Assembly: GCF_040807025.1 (NCBI RefSeq)
Contig: NC_090942.1
Coordinates: forward strand, 71,354,487 to 71,418,486
Source of the DNA: Struthio camelus
Lineage: Eukaryota > Chordata > Aves > Struthioniformes > Struthionidae
DNA: 64,000 nt
Direction of reading: 5' to 3'
Shown: positions 11,204 to 21,290 of the stretch, piece after piece
How the letters are laid out: every line of letters starts with the position of its first letter
How positions within the stretch are numbered: the stretch's first letter is position 1
Made by a program: the position numbers and the translations under genes
The notes under the pieces: generated by a model
Databases searched by the model: none
Told to the model about the DNA's origin: nothing
The model's input: the letters and a program-made list of their open reading frames with translations, nothing else

Positions 11204-14200
11204 CTAAGAAGAAGAAAAATCATTGGCTTATTTAAGTATCGTATAAAGTATTTTCAACAGTATTTCCCTAGCACAGTCTCCCTCCCCTGCTGCCAACATA
11301 CTCAACTTTTGCTGCTGAGAGCAGTCATTAATTTGCACGCGCAGGCTTGTGAACAAGTACATGCAACACCAAGATACAGTCTCGCTAAAGGGACTACCCT
11401 GAATGAATTCTCCATCCTGATGTCAGCGTAAGATACGTCTCATTACCTGAGGTCTAGGGTTTAAGAAAAAAGCTCTTCCTAGTTTTAGTGATATCTGTTT
11501 TCAAGATGTAAAAAAACCCAGATCTCTGGCACACTAGTGAATATGAGAATAGGGAACGTACGGGAGCACTGGAACCGCCCTCCAGTTTCTGTTGAAGCTA
11601 AGGATGACATCCATCTCCTTTTTAGACAGTTCAAAGTCAAACACCTAGGGGAGAAAAAAAACAAACAAAAAAACCCCACAACCCTTTTCACTTAAGTTTA
11701 TAAGTAGTTATATACTAAGCACGCTTCAGGTATTTATGACTTGAGGCAGGAACATCCTGCACCAGAGTAAGTATATTTACGAAACTCTCTTATTTCTCGG
11801 CCAAATAGGAATTTATTCTTGAAGTAATTAAAATAGTTGTTTGTTCTTTGAGGTGAGTTCTAAGCAATGCCTAGTAGTTCTGTGTGGCTGACTGCAAACA
11901 CCCCTGCAGATTGAGTTGCAACGCAGAGACAATTTCGGTGCTTCCCACAGATTACTCGGTGTGTCCCTGGAACTAGCGGTAAATGTTTCTGCTACAACAG
12001 ACAAGCTACTGGGTACCAACCACAAATCAATTATCTCACAACAAATCAGTTATCTAAGAATTCTCACTGGTCGTTAATAGGAAAAACGAGTCCAAAATGT
12101 AGCAGCATGAACTAAAGGTAATACAGAGATACCATCTAAAAAGGCTGAGCCTTTAAGCAAACATGCAGCTGACTCTCCCTCCTGAGAGAAACCACAGCCT
12201 CAAAATGAGCTATTAACTTTTTAGTGGGTCTGGTGTTCTCTAACCTCATTTGAGTGTGTAATGTGACGGCTGAAGCAGCTGAGGCTCAGGGATGCAGCAC
12301 TGTTTAGAATTTGTTTGCTCCTTTGCAGCCTGAAGGGGGGCTCACTAAGCATCTCCCAGAGGGCGATCCCCAAACTGGGATTCGCTTCCAGTGCTGCCAC
12401 GCTCGGGCCACCTTGGTGTAAGTCATTTCTCTCCTGGCTGTAACAAAACCTGTTTCCCCACAAGGAGCGCAGCTGGTTATGCAGTGCTGAATACATGTTG
12501 TTACGACTCTGTGCACCCCTTCCGATGCCTCTTTAGGTGTCACGTGGAAACACCGAAAAGCTGTGGGTGCCTAGCTTGTATACAGAGGTAGCAGCAATCC
12601 CAATGGAAACTTTACCTTCATGTTTTCCTCAACACGCTGTGGTTTGTCAGACTTGGGAATGACAATCACGTTCCTTTGGATAAGAAACCGGATCAGAACC
12701 TACAAAAGCACAAGGAAGCTTATGGACATGGGTAGCGAGACATCTGTTCAGATGCACTTTCTCCTTCTCTTTTCTCTGTTTCATCTTCCCACATCCATGT
12801 TCACTCTTCAGTAGGTTTTACCAGATTGCTCCCAGGAGTTTGATGTGATAGCACAGGCTTGCAGTCTGCTTACAAACTACTATTTGTTTCTGGCCTATGT
12901 TGTTTCTATATCCTGGCTTCTCGTGGATTTGTTTTGGTTTCACCTGGTGTAGGAGGGGGAGAAAAATAATGATGCTTCAGGCTCATGTTAGATGGGTGCT
13001 CAGACCAGATGAGCATAGCAATACTGTGCACTACTTGGGGCTCAGAAGTAAGTACCCCACCAGGCTAATATTTTTTGAAGTCTTTAAAAAGAAACAAAAA
13101 GATAAGATTTCTCAAGTTTTTCCCCTCAAAAGAGGACTGTTGCATACAGTTTTTTTGTCCTGCCCTGCCTGTCTGAAAGTATGACTATTGCTGGTTGCCT
13201 GCAAACGTGTGGATTTGTTTGAAGTGCTTTCCTGTGTTTTCCTGTGAAGTGTGAATTCTTGCACACCCTGGACAAGATCTCATTTGTGTGAATAGCAGCT
13301 AACAGAGAAATGTTTTCAACTTGAATAATCAAGCAATTTTCAATAATTCTTTGTGAACAGTAGCAAACAACAATCAAGTACGTTTGCAGAGGACAGGGCT
13401 TCTCTGAAGAATAACTGAGCTGGGGAAAGGAATAACAGGTAGGCTGCATGATTTTTAAGTCAATCTCAAAGGAAAGGGTTTCTCTGGGAGCAAGCACTTC
13501 TCTCTGGGAGCAGAAAAAAATCTCCCTCGGAAGGGGATCCCCAGCATAAGCACCTAGCACTGCTGATCAGTCCCCAAAAGCTCAGCATTCAAGAGCTTCA
13601 GAAAATATTTCAGAATTCATAGGAATGCTGGAAGAATAGGGGTAGTATGAAAAGTCAAATGCAGTTCAGCCACTGTAGATTCTACCTTTAGAGAAGGTGA
13701 TGCCTGCTGCAGACTGGCCATCAACTTGTAACATTTGAGGAGGAGGAAGAGTTTGTCCTGGCTTACCTGGGCAGGAGTTTTATTATGTCTAACTGCAATC
13801 TCTTTAATCTTAGGATCCTCCAGCAGCATAGGTTCCCCTGGCTTGGCCCTATTAAAACAAAAGCCAGGTTAATAATGGTAGAAAAGGTCTTAGCATCCCT
13901 GCAGGAAGCATTTCAAACATTTTGCCTGAACTGATCTGCAATCAGCAGCAGCAGCAGCTTACTCATTGTACCTGTGTTATTTACATAATTCGCCTCAACG
14001 ACTCAAGCTGCACATGCATGTTTTTGTGGAGAGAAAGGCTGCAGTGCTTCCTTACCATGGACGGTTAGGAGAGCCAAGGGGACTGTACGCAGTCACAGCA
14101 ATCCCTTTGGATTGGCAATACTTGATCAACTTTTCCTGGGTAAGGTACGGATGGCATTCGATCTGCGAGCACAGAAACACAGTGGTTGGCACAGAGGCAG

Positions 14201-16581
14201 GCTGCCCTGGGCTCCACGGCACAGCGTTCTAATTCCTCTTGGGTCACAGGCAACATGAAGATGACTCCCAGTATCATGATTAAAAATCTATCATTTTAAA
14301 AAGTTATTTAGGTTACAACAATATTTAGCACCCTAGAACATAGAATAGGGCTCCCTTGTGCCATGCATTATGCAAAGTGAGAAACAGATGGGAAGAGTCA
14401 GCCAAGTGCTGCCAAGTGCTAACTTTGGGAGGAATCGGGGAAGTTAATCTTCTTAGACTACAGGCAAGAGATCGGGATAGCTTCTTCAGAGGGGCAGTTC
14501 AGGACACTTAAAAGTTTAGTTCCTGCTCTGAGTCAACCAGCCTCTCCCCTCCATCCAGGACTCTCCCTGATTCCTGGATGTGCCTGGGGGAGAAGAGCTT
14601 CCTAGATCAGCCTTGGTGAATATTCTCCCCACCTCTTCCCTGCAGAGATGATATACTGAAAAGACAAAGTTCATCTACAGCTATGAAGCCCAGGTTTTGC
14701 TCACTGCTCTGCAGCAGACTCTGTTTGACCTTAGGAAAGTTGCTTCATTCTGTGCTTTGGCTGCTGAAGTTCCTACTCTAAATACATAGCTAGGTTGTTC
14801 TTCCTTCTACCAGGTATGATATAAAGTTTAGCCATGTTTCATATGTGCATATATAACATTTCTATTTCCCTGGGTTTGAAGCGAATGGTTTTGAAATAAT
14901 GTATTTGTACAGCGCTGTGGTCTAACTTCTTTTTGTAGAAGAAAGAAAGACCTTTAAATTTCATGAACCTGTAGGCCTGACTTTTTATAGAGTTATTTAA
15001 CGCAGCAGGAAGACATTCAAATGAATGCAGTATACAAAGGAGCATGCCCGTCTTTCAAAAGCATCACATTTGTTGTGGACTTGGGACTTACAGACAACTG
15101 ATGAAGGGTTAGTGACACTAAGAATTGGATTGTAAAAGCAACATGGTAGTGACCTTGTTTAAGGTCTTGTCCTTGGACCTTGTTTAAAGGTGGCTACCAG
15201 ATCTGGAATATAAAAGTTCCCAAACCTTGATGGTGTGTTACAGCTACATAGTAGTTAATTTGTAAAAGCCATTTCTATTATATAAATGTTTCAGGCAAAA
15301 GGGCTGTGGAAAATGAAAACAGTTATGTTGGCAAATGAAGGCTCAAAAGAAAGAGTCAGTCTGTTTTCCAAAATGACCTGAGCGAGGCTGAACAAGACTT
15401 TTACATACAGACAAACACACACACACACACAAACAGAAGAAAGATGCTGATAGTTATGACACTGCCTTAGTTACAACACAGTTACAACACTGTCCTAAGA
15501 TGGTATCACACAACCAAGTTTCAGCCCGCGTTGCACACCACAGCTGAGAGCGCGCTGCAGCCAGGCACTCAGCGAGGTGTCCCTTGGCAAGGCAGTGATC
15601 ACAGGACACCAGCAGCCTGCAAGGGGATGCCACTCAGTTACCGTCGTGTGGCTGCGGCATGACCACAGCACTGTGTCTGCACTGTGTAAGGTGGCACAAA
15701 CCACATACACAGCTGTCTCTAAATACTACAGCTTTGCTACCGGACATAGTTACAAGAAATCCATGTAGTGTGAGCTAGATTTGGTAACTACTGTAACGGC
15801 AGCGTGCAGTGTATGCACACCCATGGAGCAGCAAACTTGGAGCGAAGCCTGAAGGTCCTTGAAGTGTTGAACCTAGTGCAGCTTTTAACTTGGGGAGTTG
15901 GGGCCATCTCAATAAAATCTCAAGAGTCCTATTGTCCCCTTGTGCTAAGCATGAGTAGAGCATGCATTAGCCCCAAGCCCCGCACTGCAGCACAGGACCA
16001 CTATGTCTGCACTGAATCTGCCACGGGGATTTCCCCAAGTTGGCTGAGAGAGGCATGCGGCAACTCCAGCCGGGTCCAAAAAAGAACAATGCATGAGGAA
16101 GAAAGTCAGAAGGTCCCAATGCCCCAGCTGTCTTGTGATTTTGTTCTTGAGGTGACTGGTGACTGGTGACAGTTTGCTTTCTAATTGTGTGTTTCACCCC
16201 TCCTTTCTATGATCAAGTTGAGTGAAATGGCTTCTTTTGTGTTGGGGGGAAAAAAAAAACACAGTGAATGCCTTAGCACATTGCCATGCACTCCCATGCT
16301 TGGAGCACGAGCTCTTGGTGTGGATTTTGCTGATTATCCCAGAGCTGGCAAAAACGGGCATGTGGCAACCTGGGTTGTGAAGTCCAAGTCCCCGTGGCAT
16401 GTGGGAATGTGAAACGGAGTGTGTAGAGAAAGTTGCAAAGACCTATACAAGGTAATGGCTATTTTTTCTGTTTTCTACTTGTAACAATAAAATATTCTTA
16501 TCTGGTTATTATTATCATGATATAAATAATTCATAGTGTTCATGTTTTGTATCCTATTGCTCTGTTAGATCGCCACTGTAT

Positions 16582-16616
<35 letters not shown>

Positions 16617-19600
16617 CTACAACAAAATTTTCTGTTGCGATCCTCACTAGCTAAAAAGCCTTAATGCTGACACTATATTGAAGCCTACCTAGTATACTGC
16701 AGAGAGCACAGACTTGGAGGGGCTTTCAGACAGCCTGAGATATCTGGTGCTGTGTGAGATCTTTCCATGGTACCCTAAATATTTAAAGGTTAGGGCAGAA
16801 GTAGGTTTTAAGAGCTGAAGTGTAGATCAAGTAGCTTTAGGCCTATTCCAGAGTTAGCTGACACCAAGGGAAATAAAGATCTTACCTGGTTATTTACAGG
16901 CTTGTATTTCAGTCCTGGCTTGTTCAAGATTCTTTCAGTCTGCAGATGGTTAAAGTTGGAGATACCAATGGCTTTTACCAGACCAGCATCCACCAGCTCT
17001 TCCATGGCCTAATGGGTCAGGACAACCAGCAGGTATTTATGAGGTGGTATTACCGCCAACTACACTATCTTCTCTCACTAAAGAAAGTGACAAACCAGTA
17101 AATAACCCAAACTAGATTAAATAATGGTCTCTCCAATAAGAAAATAATAAGTCTTTGCACCTTTTATTATCTGTACACTTGAATGATATCCCAGTGCAAG
17201 TAGGCAAACAATAGAGGAAGAAGGGCTTGGCCAATTCTTTGGTAATGGGACACAGATCTTTTTAGTTTTGGCTTCTCTGAGGGTCATTTTAGCAGAGCTA
17301 AAAATGTAGGAGAACTTCCAGCCCCCGGGACCTCCAGAGTGCTACCTCTGAGTTGGCAGAGTGCAGTAAGGAGGACGTTAGCCTAAACTCAGTTACCTCA
17401 ACACATTCCCTAGGGACTACAATCTACTACTGTAGAGAAAACAATTAATTCCCAGAGCTGCAGCATCACACAGGTGCAGGCAGCAGGGGCGGACCCTGAC
17501 TCCCCGCAGCCCGTGAGGAAAGGAGGGTCGTTCTGAGCGAAGGACAGTCAGCGATGCTGATGCCCATTGCTAAAAAACCTGTACAAATTCCCTCTCTGTA
17601 TATAACTCCTAGTAAATTAACAACCATGCCTGGGTTAATCTAAGCGGCAGCTATACTACTGCGTAGGAGTATGTGTTCAAAGATTATTTTACTGACAGCG
17701 CCCACAGTGCTGGTAGTTTCCTCTGCTTTTGTCTTAGTAAAGACGTCCCCCTCTTGCTCCTCAAAGCAAGAAGAGGAAGCAGCAGCTCTATTCTTTCTGA
17801 AAGAATACATGAAATACAGTTTTGTGCAACTACTTTCCCCTACTCCCTTAATTTCATTTTGCATGCAGCTCTCTGCCCCACAAGTTAGTGTGGACAAAGG
17901 CACAAAAGGAAGAACATTAACTTACCTCCCATGTGTCCAGAAAATCTGTATCACTGGGGATAATCATACCCTTGTCATCTACAGGACTCAGTTCTTCACC
18001 AGCCTGTTTTTTCAAGGCAGAAAGCACAAAAACTTGTTTTCAGAGTTGAATTTCCTACTGTATGCTAGCATTTGACTGGAATGATTGGCAGCAAATTAAC
18101 AGGTTATTTGAACATATTGCATAACTAAAAATTATGCTTGTGCATCAGTATTCTGTTGGATAAGGGCCATACTTCTGCAAATCAAGTCACTGCATACACA
18201 GGGATGGGGTTTAGTAGTAATTATTTGAGTAACTTAGGTAAATTACAGAGAGAAGAGAACAGACAGTCCCCTTTGTTCATTGTACATTTTTCATTTATTT
18301 CACACAGGCATAGACTGGAAGGGAAAAACAAAAGGGCAAGTTCTTTTGTGCCATGTTTCTTTTTCCACTGTGGGTTACTCCAGATGAAGCCAACACCTCC
18401 AAAATTTGAGATGTTCACGCTGTTCTGATCCACCAGACAGCCATGATCTCAAACTGCATCATTATACATTGGTTGCAGTTTCCCTGGAAGTCCCAGGGGG
18501 CTTGTTAGCAATGCTCATACCCACAGCTACCTCACTCCAACAGACAGATCTAGACGCAGAAAGCCAGACCCACTCTCTAAAACATACCACTGTCTTGTTA
18601 GTCACTGTGAGTGCTTGTCACCACCAGGATTGGGAAAGAGCCAACTGGCTGCATGAACAAGCGCGTAGCCCGGCTATGTGACGAAGATGGTCACAGCACA
18701 GATGAGAGAATTTGCCAGGTTTCTACCAAGGTAAGGAGAAGAGAGGAATGAAGAATAGGCCTACCTTGTATCCCATGGGGAAATGTATCAGGTAGAGGTC
18801 GAGGTAGTCCAGTTTCAGTGCGGCAAGGCTCTTCTTGCATGCTTCCTTTACCAGGGATCTCTCATGAAACGTGTTCCACAACTGCGGGAAGAAACCAAGC
18901 CTGACCGTGACTTCGTGGCTTGCAGAGTCAAAATTGGGGGACAGAAACTTCCCTGTGGTGGTCCTTCTCCACCTATCCAGTTTACACTAAAGACAAACAT
19001 GCTAACGTTTTAGTGGTAGAGTAAGAGAAGGATACCTTATCCAAAAAGGTCAGCATTGGAGGTGGACAATCAATCAGTAGTCATATTTATGAAAAGGGAG
19101 TGCCAGAACTGAGTGTAGCTTTCCGACACGTGTATCCGGTAACAGGCACAGCAAAGCTGTTAGTACTACAGATTTTTTTTTCAGGCTGTAGCACCTAATA
19201 GCTGCCCTCCTTCTGTTCCTTTTATCTGGCCACTGTGGACTGTTGTGAATTTTATTATAACATTTTTGGAATGCAAAATCAAACTGTTTATATAAAAGAA
19301 CTGACAAATATTGTTCTGATTGGAAACTGCTCTTTAACAAAAATCACGAGTATGTGGAAAAGCTTAGTTACGTTCAATGTTTCCTGTTTTTGCTGGTGAA
19401 AACTTCAAGTCATTAATTTTTTAGCTGAAGGACTTTTTTAATTTTTTTAGTAAAGAATCTTCCTGGGTTGAGTAAATGAGATGAAGGAAATATTTCAGAC
19501 TGAAGTCCTCTACTTTAATTTCTATTCCTTTTCAGGCTTTTTCTACCTTGCACCATTTTGTAATCTCCTGCACACCAGGAAATACCTTTTCAGGGAATGG

Positions 19601-20968
19601 GTGTGGGACACTTCAGTGTAAGTGAGTGACTTAACAGATGCAACAACATTTGTAGATCAGCAAGAGCCTTGCTATCTTTTCAAAGTTGTCAAGTGCTCCT
19701 AATAAAGCTCTGCCAAACTGCATATAAAGGATGGAATTCATAGCCTGGAAGAAGACAATCATGAAATGACTATCAGAGACAGAGAGGATAGTTCTATAGG
19801 TGACTTTACAGATGGAACAAGCGTTGCTTGTATTACAGCTCTCTCCAAGAAAAGCTAAATGCAGCAAGAATCCTACATCCTCATACCTTAGTAACAATGA
19901 AGAGGTCCTCCCTTTTCACAGCCCCCTCCTTGATCTTCTGCTGGATTGCATTCCCTATTTCATTCTCATTCTGGTACAGATAGGCACAGTCAAAGAGGCG
20001 GTAACCTGCATCAATAGCAAACTTCACCACCTCTTCCACCTTCCCTGGAGGAGCCTGAAAGCAAACATGACCAAACGTGAGCTGTCCGAGCACCGCTCCT
20101 AGCGCTCTCCAGCGGAGCCGGCCTGGCCCCAGGCTGACGCTGCACCAGCTCCCCAAAGCCACCCTTTCCAGCGTGCCGCTGCTGCTGCAGGTCCCTTGTC
20201 ACCTGCATTTACACTGAGTTTTAACTGGCCAGGTGAATGGCATTTTGGTACGGAAAGGCCTGCACAGCAGGGAATGGGGCAGAGAGGGGTTAGTTCCCGG
20301 GAGGCATTTTGGATCTGGCATTTCTAGTGGAGTCAGGCCCAGTATCGCGTCTCCTTCTCTGCTCTCGGTGTTACCCAAGCGTTTTTGCCAGTTTATCTTT
20401 CCCAACCCCTTCCCCACATGGGCAGTTTGCCAGGCATCATCCGTGTGCAAGTCTGGCAGAGGAAGGCAGCCCGGGCAGCAGCAGCACGCCCCGTCACTCC
20501 ACGGGTGCCCCTTCCCACGGGGATGAGCTGCAAGTGCAGCCATACAAAAAAAAAAAAATTTTTTTTTTTTGCTTTTCTCCCCGTTTTTGCCAGCTTTTTT
20601 CTCTAGTGCCTTTCTTTTCTGGCTTTTTGCCCCTTTCTCTTGCCTTGCCCCCGCCTCCAGCAGCCGCCGGGCCGCCCGCCCAGCGCGTTACACAAGCGGC
20701 CGCAATCCGGGCCGGGCCGCGGGCGCAGCCCCCCCCCCCCCCCCCCCCCCGCCCCGCTCCGCGCAGGGAAATCGCCTGCGCCGAGCCAACCTGCTCCCTC
20801 CCCCCCACTTTTTTTTTTTCCCCCTCTCTCTTAATTTTTGCACCGCCTGCAGGAGAAAAGGGCTCTTCTACCCCACGCCTCAGCCGGCCGCACCGGTACC
20901 TGCCAGGTGCCCAGCCCCAGCATGGGCATCTTCATCTTGTTGCTCAGCTCCAGGCAGGGGCTCGCCAT
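11161..20968 (-). CDS. AKR1B10: Aldo-keto reductase, aldose reductase type (AKR1B), complete ten-exon gene
   Basis: A cytosolic NADPH-dependent (alpha/beta)8-barrel enzyme that reduces aldehydes and sugars to alcohols (aldose reductase activity in the polyol pathway; retinal and lipid aldehydes in AKR1B10-type members). Ten exons on the minus strand join in frame to 954 bases, 317 aa plus TAA; human members have 316. Start ATG at 20968 sits in a strong context (ACCATGG). The catalytic residues Asp45, Tyr50, Lys79 and His112 correspond to human Asp43, Tyr48, Lys77 and His110. Cofactor residues include SNF at 161-163, Gln185, the AYSPLGSP loop and IPKS at 262-265 with Arg270, Glu273 and Asn274. 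The C terminus ends [21 protein letters not shown] and [10 protein letters not shown] resemble AKR1B10 more than AKR1B1, but orthology within the group is unresolved, so the symbol is provisional. Human Trp111, Phe122, Cys298, Leu300 and Cys303 are all replaced. Confidence 0.95.
11562..11644 (-). CDS. AKR1B10: AKR1B exon 9: start of substrate loop C
   Basis: 83 bases (the usual size in human AKR1B genes), encoding [20 protein letters not shown] then WRAVPVL and two bases of the next codon. The donor is GTACGT; reading through it would give an unrelated tail, so splicing to 11203 is needed to recover the family C terminus. Confidence 0.93.
12616..12699 (-). CDS. AKR1B10: AKR1B exon 8: NADPH 2'-phosphate site
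   Basis: 84 bases, 28 codons, encoding [17 protein letters not shown] followed by [11 protein letters not shown]. Lys264, Ser265 and Arg270 contact the adenosine 2'-phosphate, and Glu273 and Asn274 contact adenine in relatives. The usual SVTPxRI is SDKPQRV, so Lys-Ser and Arg are kept but the turn between them has changed. Acceptor ttttgtag, donor GTAAAG. Confidence 0.95.
13767..13848 (-). CDS. AKR1B10: AKR1B exon 7
   Basis: 82 bases; the first G completes Trp221 and the rest encodes [18 protein letters not shown] then [20 protein letters not shown] is a family-specific helix and matches AKR1B10-like members closely. Acceptor ttttaatag, donor GTAAGC. Confidence 0.95.
14056..14162 (-). CDS. 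AKR1B10: AKR1B exon 6: ECHPYL and AYSPLGSP loop
   Basis: 107 bases, 35 codons plus two bases of the Trp221 codon. It encodes [20 protein letters not shown] and then [15 protein letters not shown]. Tyr211 in AYSPLG stacks on nicotinamide in the family. Human DRPW is NRPW here. Acceptor gctcgcag, donor GTAAGG. Confidence 0.96.
14685..14795 (+). repeat. MIR-like SINE remnant in AKR1B intron 5
   Basis: The stretch around ctctgtttgaccttaggaaa followed by gttgcttcattctgtgctttgg follows the MIR core pattern (tgtgaccttgggcaagttac, then cttaacctctctgtgcctcag) with many substitutions. Edges are approximate; identification is by eye. Confidence 0.4.
15411..15435 (+). repeat. (CA)n microsatellite, short
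   Basis: An interrupted acaaacacac...aaaca repeat inside AKR1B intron 5. Confidence 0.85.
16585..16614 (+). repeat. (AC)15 microsatellite
   Basis: Fifteen uninterrupted AC units inside AKR1B intron 5, between exon 5 (16886-17008) and exon 6 (14056-14162). It is long enough to be length-variable between individuals. Confidence 0.95.
16886..17008 (-). CDS. AKR1B10: AKR1B exon 5: nicotinamide-binding SNF
   Basis: 123 bases, 41 codons. It encodes [19 protein letters not shown], then [20 protein letters not shown] and NQ. GISNF supplies Ser161 and Asn162, which hold the nicotinamide amide, and Gln185 ends the exon. KPVNNQ replaces the more common KPAVNQ or KPVTNQ. Acceptor cattag, donor GTAAGA. 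Confidence 0.96.
17926..18003 (-). CDS. AKR1B10: AKR1B exon 4: substrate loop A region
   Basis: 78 bases, 26 codons, encoding [18 protein letters not shown] then TDFLDTWE. Human aldose reductase has KEFFPLDE where this gene has EELSPVDD, so specificity-pocket Phe122 is replaced by Ser124. Acceptor aaaacag, donor GTAAGT. Confidence 0.94.
18765..18881 (-). CDS. AKR1B10: AKR1B exon 3: catalytic His
   Basis: 117 bases, 39 codons. It encodes [19 protein letters not shown] and then [17 protein letters not shown]. His112 is the catalytic His. The usual IHWP is IHFP, so the active-site Trp111 of human aldose reductase is Phe113. The donor is GTAGGC. Confidence 0.95.
19887..20054 (-). CDS. AKR1B10: AKR1B exon 2: catalytic Asp, Tyr and Lys
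   Basis: 168 bases, 56 codons, phase 0. It opens [20 protein letters not shown] and carries [20 protein letters not shown] and ends REDLFIVTK. Asp45 (FDCA), Tyr50 (LYQNE) and Lys79 (VTK) are the catalytic residues. Human Val47 is Leu here (AYLYQ against AHVYQ). Acceptor tttcag, donor GTATGA. Confidence 0.96.
20546..20570. repeat. A12-T13 palindromic homopolymer pair
   Basis: Twelve A directly followed by thirteen T in AKR1B intron 1, a self-complementary run at the edge of the CpG island. Confidence 0.9.
20900..20968 (-). CDS. AKR1B10: AKR1B exon 1
   Basis: 69 bases from ATG to the donor GTACCGG. It encodes [11 protein letters not shown] and then [17 protein letters not shown] is the family signature at the end of the first beta strand, and its Trp matches Trp20 of human aldose reductase. 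The N-terminal strand is one residue longer than in human AKR1B1. A CA-rich repeat directly precedes the start codon. Confidence 0.93.
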
Positions 20969-21010
20969 GGTGTGTGTGTGTCTGTCTGTGTGTCTATCTG
21001 GGTGTCCGTT
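20969..21010 (-). repeat. AKR1B10: CA-rich repeat abutting the AKR1B start codon
   Basis: On the minus strand the bases before the ATG read as a CA/GACA repeat that ends in ACACACC directly before ATGG. It probably forms the 3' part of the 5' UTR. The last repeat bases supply the A at -3 and the C at -1 and -2 of the start context. Confidence 0.75.
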
Positions 21011-21093
21011 TGTGCCCCCCCTCCCCGGTCCGTCCTTCCGCTGCCCGGAGCCGCTTTAAGGCGCGCGGCCCCCCCCCCGGGGGCCTGCTAGGG

Positions 21094-21224
21094 CCCTCCT
21101 CCTCCTCCTTCTCCTCCTTCTTCTTCTCCTCCTCCTTCTCCTCCTTCTTCTTCTCCTCCTCCTCCTCCTTCTTCTCCTCTTCTCCTCCTTCTCCTCCTCC
21201 TCCTCCTCCTCCTCCTCCTCCCCT
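21094..21224. repeat. 130-bp polypyrimidine/polypurine tract
   Basis: Nearly pure CCT/CTT repeats on the plus strand (GGA/GAA on the minus strand), ending in ten or so perfect CCT units. It sits 125-255 bases upstream of the AKR1B start codon. Such tracts with mirror symmetry can adopt triplex (H-DNA) structure and bind GAGA-type or Sp1/MAZ-like proteins; function here is inference. Long Arg/Glu or Ser/Pro-rich open frames over it are artefacts. Confidence 0.9.
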
Positions 21225-21290
21225 GCGGCGGGGTTTCGGTTAGAGGATGCTGGGCAGTGCCGGGTGAGGTCCCGGCGCAAGTTAGAAGGG

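Larger units (their letters stand above)
20640..21290. promoter_or_regulatory. AKR1B10: CpG island and promoter region of the AKR1B gene
   Basis: This is the most GC-rich part of the window and surrounds exon 1 and its start codon. CG dinucleotides are dense here (for example gccgccgggccgcccgcc near 20663 and gcgcgcggcc at 21061) and rare elsewhere. On the minus strand a CTTAAAG motif at 21054-21060 lies about 86 bases before the ATG and could act as a weak TATA-like box, giving a 5' UTR near 60 bases; this is inference. A run of 22 C occupies 20729-20750. Confidence 0.7.

Noticed and set aside
13126..13560. 144-codon minus-strand open frame in AKR1B intron 7
   Set aside because: No recognisable domain, no splice logic with its neighbours, and it lies fully inside an intron of a well-supported gene.
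20309..21243. Long open frames of 260 and 224 codons over the AKR1B first exon and promoter
   Set aside because: They come from C- and CT-rich low-complexity DNA without stop codons (runs of Pro, Ser and Phe) and overlap exon 1 on the other strand.
21056..21280. Arg/Glu-rich open frame on the minus strand
   Set aside because: A direct product of the GGA/GAA repeat; no real protein is suggested.
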